NCBI GenBank assembly: GCA_033060915.1
Contig: CM065394.1
Span: 12,109,001-12,173,000, forward strand
DNA from: Euryodendron excelsum
Taxonomy: Eukaryota > Streptophyta > Magnoliopsida > Ericales > Pentaphylacaceae
DNA length: 64,000 nt
Direction: 5' to 3'
Made by a program: the position numbers and the translations under genes. Positions 59,395 through 64,000 of this stretch are shown piece by piece. Position 1 is the first letter of the stretch, and each line of letters opens with the position of its first letter. The notes under the pieces are model-generated. The model was given only the letters and a program-made list of their open reading frames with translations. It was not told where the DNA came from and searched no databases.

Positions 59395-60740
59395 GAGTGT
59401 TTCCGCCACTCAAACGGTGTGAGTATTTCTGCTACTCGGACGGGGTTGATGTTTTGTGAGTATTTCCGCTACTCGGACGGGGTTGATGATTTGTGAGTAT
59501 TTCTGCTACTCGGACGGGATTGATGATTTGTGAGTATTTCCGCTACTCGGACGGTTCTGTGAGTATTTTCGCTACTCTAACGGCTTTGTGAGTATTTCCG
59601 CTACTCTAACGGCTTTGTGAGTATTTCCGCTACTCTAACGGTTCTGTGAGTATTTCCGCTACTGTAACGATTGTGTAAGTAGTTTTGCTAGTCGGACCGT
59701 CTCGAGGAATAAACTGTCTCGAGAGAGGGATTGGAAAGGGGTCTTACCGTTTCTGAAGAGACGTGCCTGGATTCGAACTGTCTCGAGGAATAAACTGTCT
59801 CGAGAGAGGGATTGAAAAGGGGTCTTACTGACTCCGAAGAGACGTGCCTGGGTTTTGAGTGTTTCCGCCACTCTAACGGTGTGAGTATTTCCCCTACTCG
59901 GACAGGGTTGATGATTTGTGAGTATTTCCGCTACTCGGACAGGATTGATGATTTGTGAGTATTTCCGCTACTCGGACGGTTCTGTGAGTATTTCCGCTAC
60001 TCTAACGGCTTTGTGAGTATTTCCGCTCTAACGGTTCTGTGAGTATTTCCGCTACTCTAACGGTTGTGTGAGTAGTTTTGCTACTTGGACCGTCTCGAGG
60101 AATAAACTGTCTCGAGAGAGGGATTGGAAAGGGGTCTTACCGTTTCCGAAGAGACGTGCCTGGATTGGAACCGTCTCGAGGAATAAACTGTCTCGAGAGA
60201 GGGATTGAAAAGGGGTCTTACCGACTCCGAAAAGACGTGCTTGGGTTTTGAGTGTTTCCTCCACTCTAACGGTGTGAGTATTTCCCCTACTCGGACAGGG
60301 TTGATGATTTGTGAGTATTTCCGCTACTCGGACAGGATTGATGATTTGTGAGTATTTCCGCTACTCGGACGGTTCTGTGAGTATTTCCGCTACTCTAACG
60401 GCTTTGTGAGTATTTCCGCTCTAACGGTTCTGTGAGTATTTCCGCTACTCTAACGGTTGTGTGAGTAGTTTTGCTACTCGGACCGTCTCGAGGAATAAAC
60501 TGTCTCGAGAGAGGGATTGGAAAGGGGTCTTACCGTTTCCGAAGAGACGTGCCTGGATTGGAACCGTCTCGAGAAATAAACTGTCTCGAGAGAGGAATTG
60601 AAAAGGGGTCTTACCGACTCCGAAGAGACGTGCCTGGGTTTTGAGTGCTTCCGCCACTCTAACGGTGTGAGCATTTCCGCTACTCTAACAGTTCTCTGAG
60701 TGTTTCCGCCACTCTGACGGTTTTGTGAGCGTTTCTGCCA
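59395..60740. repeat. Higher-order U3 array, period 393
   Basis: Short 29-base units (GTGAGTATTTCCGCTACTCG plus GACGG...) alternate with paired TCTCGAG segments. The whole pattern recurs with a period of 393 bases: equivalent points at 59659, 60052 and 60445. The third unit grades into single copies near 60660. Antisense 70-codon frames repeating at the same period are by-products. Confidence 0.9.
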
Positions 60741-61012
60741 CTCTGACGGTTTTGTGAGTAGTTTTGCTACTCGGACCCTCTCGAGGAATAAACTGTCTCG
60801 AGAGAGGGATTGGAATTGGAATAAGAAAGGATAATGCCCCTAAGGGCATTTTGGTCATTTTGCCTCTATTCGGGCCTGACATGCCCGCGAAGCGATGGAA
60901 AGACGGAATTTGGACTAGACGATTGGTTTCGATTGGAATATGTCCATAATGACTTGAAAACAAGTCTGGACGGAGTGTAGATTGCCGAGCGGTCAAAAAT
61001 GGGGTGCTTACA

Positions 61013-61017
61013 CTTGT
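61013..61017. repeat. Target site duplication CTTGT (right) of Big
   Basis: Matches 40524-40528. Confidence 0.95.
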
Positions 61018-63700
61018 CAACTAGGAAAGTCTGAACTTTTTGAGGTGCATGCCAGTGTTGGAGATCTCTGAGGTTTCTTAATCACAGGGTGGCTTTTTTT
61101 AGCTTAATTTTGTACTTTTCCTTTTTACTTGTTTCCTATTTGAGAAAGAAAGACACAAAGTTAGTTTTTTTACAAAAACAATTTAAAAATGTCGTTGTAA
61201 TTTATTTATTTATTTTAATGATGATTGCATATGGGATTAAATTTATGATTTATATTTTATGAATGCACAGGTTCACATAGAAGTGGAATTGATTGCATGT
61301 TATACTTTTGGATAATGCGCTTACATGAATAGAATTAAATGCAATGTCCCCTACTTTTTGTGATAAATGCACAGATTTATGTAAGAATTGAATTAAATGC
61401 ATGACCTACTTCCTTACAAATGAGCAGGTTGATGCGGGAATGTAGTTGAATGCATGAATAGATATAAACTACACATAAATCTGTATGGATGTACATGTTA
61501 TACATGTCATAGATGCATCAGTACTACATGTATATAAGCTATTTACAAAGAATGTCCCAGGATTGCCCTAGGGCCCACACTCTCAAGATTTTGTTTTCTT
61601 TTCAGGATTCTACCCCATTCAGTTTTGTCTCATTCTTATCGGGGTATGATAGCATTTGCACCATTCTCCAGGGATCTTGACCTTTTGGTTTGCTATCCTA
61701 TCCCTACTTTCTACAGAGTTGCTATTTGCGGTTTTTTTTGTCTCACTTGATTTTCTCTCTCTGATTTCCAAAATGCCACCACGAATAGAGCGACAACTCA
61801 CATGCCCTTTGCTGAGTGATAAACAGCTAAGCCCTCAATCTGAGAAGACTTATTTTAGGACCGTAATGTAGGCTGGGTTTAGGAGTTGTAAGAAATAAAG
61901 GGATATTTAGGCTCAAAGATCTTCTTTTAGTGGGTTGTTTAAACCAATACCATCTGAGCACACCATGGAGCGTGACATTGCCCTTGCATTCCTTTCTAGT
62001 TCTCATTTCTCCTCTTGCTTGTCTTGGTATTGTTTAGGCTTATTTGGACTAAGCAATTTTCTTTTATCAGAGAGGACTTTAATTTGGACCGTAACGTAGG
62101 CTAGGTTAAGGGGTTTATGAATGAAAAGGATACACAAGCTCAAATTTGATGTTGTTTCTAATAGGGTTTAGATCCACACCATCGTTAGTTGGTCTTCCAG
62201 TAGGGTTTCGTCCCCTGATATCATCCTCTAGCTTCAGCAACACGTCTACCTCATTTGGATCAAGCAATCATTTTTTCAATTGGAGAGGACTTTAATAGGG
62301 TCGTAATGTAGGTCACGGTTTTGGGTTTTTTTACAAGAAAGGGTAAAGGCTCAAACCTATTGCTTCTACTGAGCTTCTTTGTTATCTAGGATCACGTTTG
62401 AATAACTATATATTCTTCAAGGAGTTTACCTTCCTTGTAGTTTGATCCTTGACCTTCTAACAGAGTTGCCCCTTCATTTTTTGTTTTTTTGTTTTTTTTT
62501 TGTTTTTTTTGTTTTTTTTTGTTTTTTTTTTTGTTTTTTTTTACTTGCCCCGTGGTAGCTTTTCCTCTTTACTTTTTTGTTTCTTCCCTTTCTTTTTGCT
62601 TTCTATGAGACGAATATTTCCACAACTACTTTCTCTCATATCCTTTCCTTAGCATTTCAATTAATCCATTGTGAGCGATGATCCTTAGGTTGGGGTTTCT
62701 TTCTAGAGAAAAAAGTAAATGGCTCAATAGGTTTGACAAGGGTTGCTTTTAACTGTATGGGAAATGAAATGATGTCCTCTCTTCATTTTAAACAAGATTG
62801 ATTGATCCATAGAGCCTTCACGTTACGTCAGCTTAATGGTCGATGACATTCTCTACCAAATCTTCTGCTGCCTGTCTACCTTAGTGTGGGGGGATGGTTT
62901 CGGATTGGGGTTGACAAAAATATTTTCACTTTTCGCGAGACACTAGTGGGTTAAGCAAAAGGGATATTTTTATGTATGGTAGCAGAATTGAGGGTCTCTA
63001 ATCATTTCAAATTGAATTGCTTAGTCCATAAAACCTTAGTACAAAATTTAGACAATATTCATAGGGATGATGTGTTTCTATTAGTGAACTCTTACATGTT
63101 CTATCAAATCAACTATTTTATGCTTACCCTAATGTGGGGGATGGTTCTTGGTTTGGAGATATCTGAAAAAGAAATTATGTACGGCTCTAATGAGCTGAGC
63201 AAAGGCTAGTGTTTATTTGGGATAAATAGAACAATGACTTCTCATCATTTTGGGGACTTGGTTGCCCATCGCCTAGCCAGGATATCATGTAAGTGTCACC
63301 TCTTTAATAAAATTTGCACTTCTTCGTTGAGATTGCCTTCCTCCTATCTCTCACACTCTCTTTCAGTCTCTCAAAGGTTTTAACCCCCTTTTTGAATGGG
63401 TTGCCCATGCTATCTCATCCTTCAAGCCGAGTCATTATAAAATGGGAAAGGATCCCTAAAAGTAATAATCATCCATAAGAGTATGAGACAAAGGGGATAA
63501 ACTGGAAATTACCTATTTTCATTTAAAAACATGATTACATGGCATGCAATGTTTATTTAAAGAAGATATGCAAGAACTAGAGAGACGAAAAGAAAATAGA
63601 CGAATTTTGTTAAAACTTCCCTTTTCATTGCACTTTGGAAAACCCTCCAGAGAGGTTTCGGAATCACACTAGTTTGTCCTATGCTGTATCGCGCGGTTCA
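61018..63700 (-). other. Noncoding internal sequence of element F
   Basis: Continues F after the Big insertion. Parts match internal 2 (CATGTCATACTTTT-type repeats at about 61255-61520; 61570-62050 against 25860-26370) and others match A (62220-62400 against 3390-3560; 62640-62990 against 3700-4060). No pol motif. Confidence 0.7.
62477..62542. repeat. (T7-11 G)n low-complexity run
   Basis: Seven or so T runs separated by single G. Equivalent places in the other internal regions carry shorter poly-T. Confidence 0.95.
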
Positions 63701-63701
63701 T

Positions 63702-64000
63702 CTCCTAGGTGTCGATGACCCCTGTGTCAATCAAATCTTGTATCTTGTGCTTCAGGAATAGACAATGCTCAGTATCATGCCCCTGTCTTCCAAAATGGTA
63801 CCAATAAACAAGAGTCGTGTTAAAAGTAGGGGGTAAAGGATTTGGCAATGGTGGGGCAGGTATGGGGGTCAGAAGGTTGGCTTGTAAGAGGTCGTGATAG
63901 GCTTTTGTTTGGTGCAAGCTAGGGGGGAAAAGGCACGAGGTCGGCGAGCCTTTTTGTTGGGGTTGAGATGTTATTGGGCTGTGATGGGCCTAGGAGTAGG
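63702..64000 (-). pseudogene. gag: Gag C-terminal region of element F (runs off window)
   Basis: A 70-codon open stretch (63917-63705) with AYHDLLQANLLTPIPAPPLP, PLPPTFNTTL, a degraded knuckle YWYHFGRQGHDTEHC (63762-63808; first Cys replaced by Tyr-Trp context) and LKHKIQDLID. This order matches the end of gag in Big (AYHSLLKNNILKPIPARPLP). The rest lies beyond the window. Confidence 0.7.

Larger units (their letters stand above)
40529..61012 (-). mobile_element. Big: gypsy element with two LTRs, gag, no pol, TSD CTTGT
   Basis: Minus-strand order: 5' LTR 61012-55103, primer site, leader, gag with one nonsense codon, gag extension, noncoding sequence, deletion junction at about 50117, remainder of the 3' LTR down to 40529 with a nested solo LTR. 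Both outer ends are TG/CA and flanked by CTTGT. The two LTRs differ at 3 of the first 70 bases by eye. The deletion removed the 3' untranslated part, polypurine tract and U3 end of the 3' LTR. Confidence 0.93.
55103..61012 (-). repeat. 5' LTR of Big, type I, 5.9 kb
   Basis: Complete: TGTCGCGCCCAG at 55103 to GGGTGCTTACA at 61012, 5910 bases. From the primer-site end it has conserved U5 blocks, GAAAG array (56140-57010), TTTTTGGAAAG section (57300-57710), TATA box (58599), GGCGCC palindromes, GGTCA repeats (59080-59330) and an expanded U3 array. The TATA box lies about 3.5 kb from the LTR end, so R plus U5 is unusually long. Confidence 0.96.
36139..64000 (-). mobile_element. Element F: partial, 3' LTR to gag, itself interrupted
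   Basis: 3' LTR E (36139-39974), polypurine tract, 3' untranslated repeats to 40528, then the Big insertion (40529-61012), resuming at 61018 and reaching gag at 63705-64000. The 5' LTR is outside the window. The base five-mer left of it is GAGTG, which should recur at its far end. About 3.5 kb separate gag from the 3' LTR, and it contains no pol. Confidence 0.82.

Noticed and set aside
59395..60740. CRISPR-like array of 29-base repeats
   Set aside because: There are no unique spacers; the units are contiguous and part of a 393-base higher-order repeat in an LTR of a plant genome.
62477..62542. Poly-T run as the tail of a LINE or SINE on the minus strand
   Set aside because: It occurs within sequence shared by other internal regions at the same place, with no flanking duplication or promoter boxes.

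Overview
The window is plant nuclear DNA (most likely angiosperm) made almost entirely of LTR retrotransposons. I find no intact host gene, rRNA, tRNA gene or CRISPR array. The elements look Ogre/Tat-like (Ty3/gypsy): LTRs of about 3.8-5.9 kb starting TG and ending CA, a primer binding site fitting tRNA-Arg, a polypurine tract GAAAAAGAGGGGCAGT beside the 3' LTR, gag with a C-x2-H-x5-H-x4-C knuckle, and satellite-like tandem repeats between gag and the 3' LTR. No copy shows pol, so lineage placement is by inference. The species cannot be named from this.

Every element lies on the minus strand, and they sit inside one another. (0) Element A: internal region about 3.2-7.27 kb, 5' LTR 7272-9477, broken by (1). 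(1) A tandem complex with three LTRs and two internal regions: LTR B 9478-14029, internal 1, LTR C 19872-23956, internal 2, LTR D from 35379. Internal 2 carries a solo LTR (30003-35181, target duplication CATGA). (2) Element F breaks LTR D at 36138: 3' LTR E 36139-39974, with internal sequence at both 39975-40528 and 61018-64000. (3) Element 'Big' (40529-61012, target duplication CTTGT) sits inside F. (4) A solo LTR (43805-49089, target duplication AGCTC) sits inside Big's 3' LTR. This gives five levels, and three insertions have a target duplication visible on both sides.

Two LTR types occur: type I in A, E, Big and both solo LTRs, and type II in B, C and D. Two gag layouts occur: a coiled-coil-like N-terminus with one or two knuckles and no recognisable gag core (A, internal 1, internal 2), and a canonical gag core with one knuckle (Big). 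LTR type and gag type do not match up, which suggests module exchange. Big has the best preserved gag (one nonsense codon, then a frame break) and an intact primer site, and is probably the youngest full insertion. Since no copy carries pol, the family looks non-autonomous and would depend on reverse transcriptase and integrase from elsewhere.

The first 3.1 kb differs. It holds CT and GCAT microsatellites and a decayed plus-strand ORF pair with a plausible 84-base GT-AG intron. It may be host sequence, or an antisense extra ORF of element A. Boundaries below come from reading repeated copies against each other by eye. Those resting on TG/CA ends plus matching target duplications are firm; repeat-array edges are approximate.
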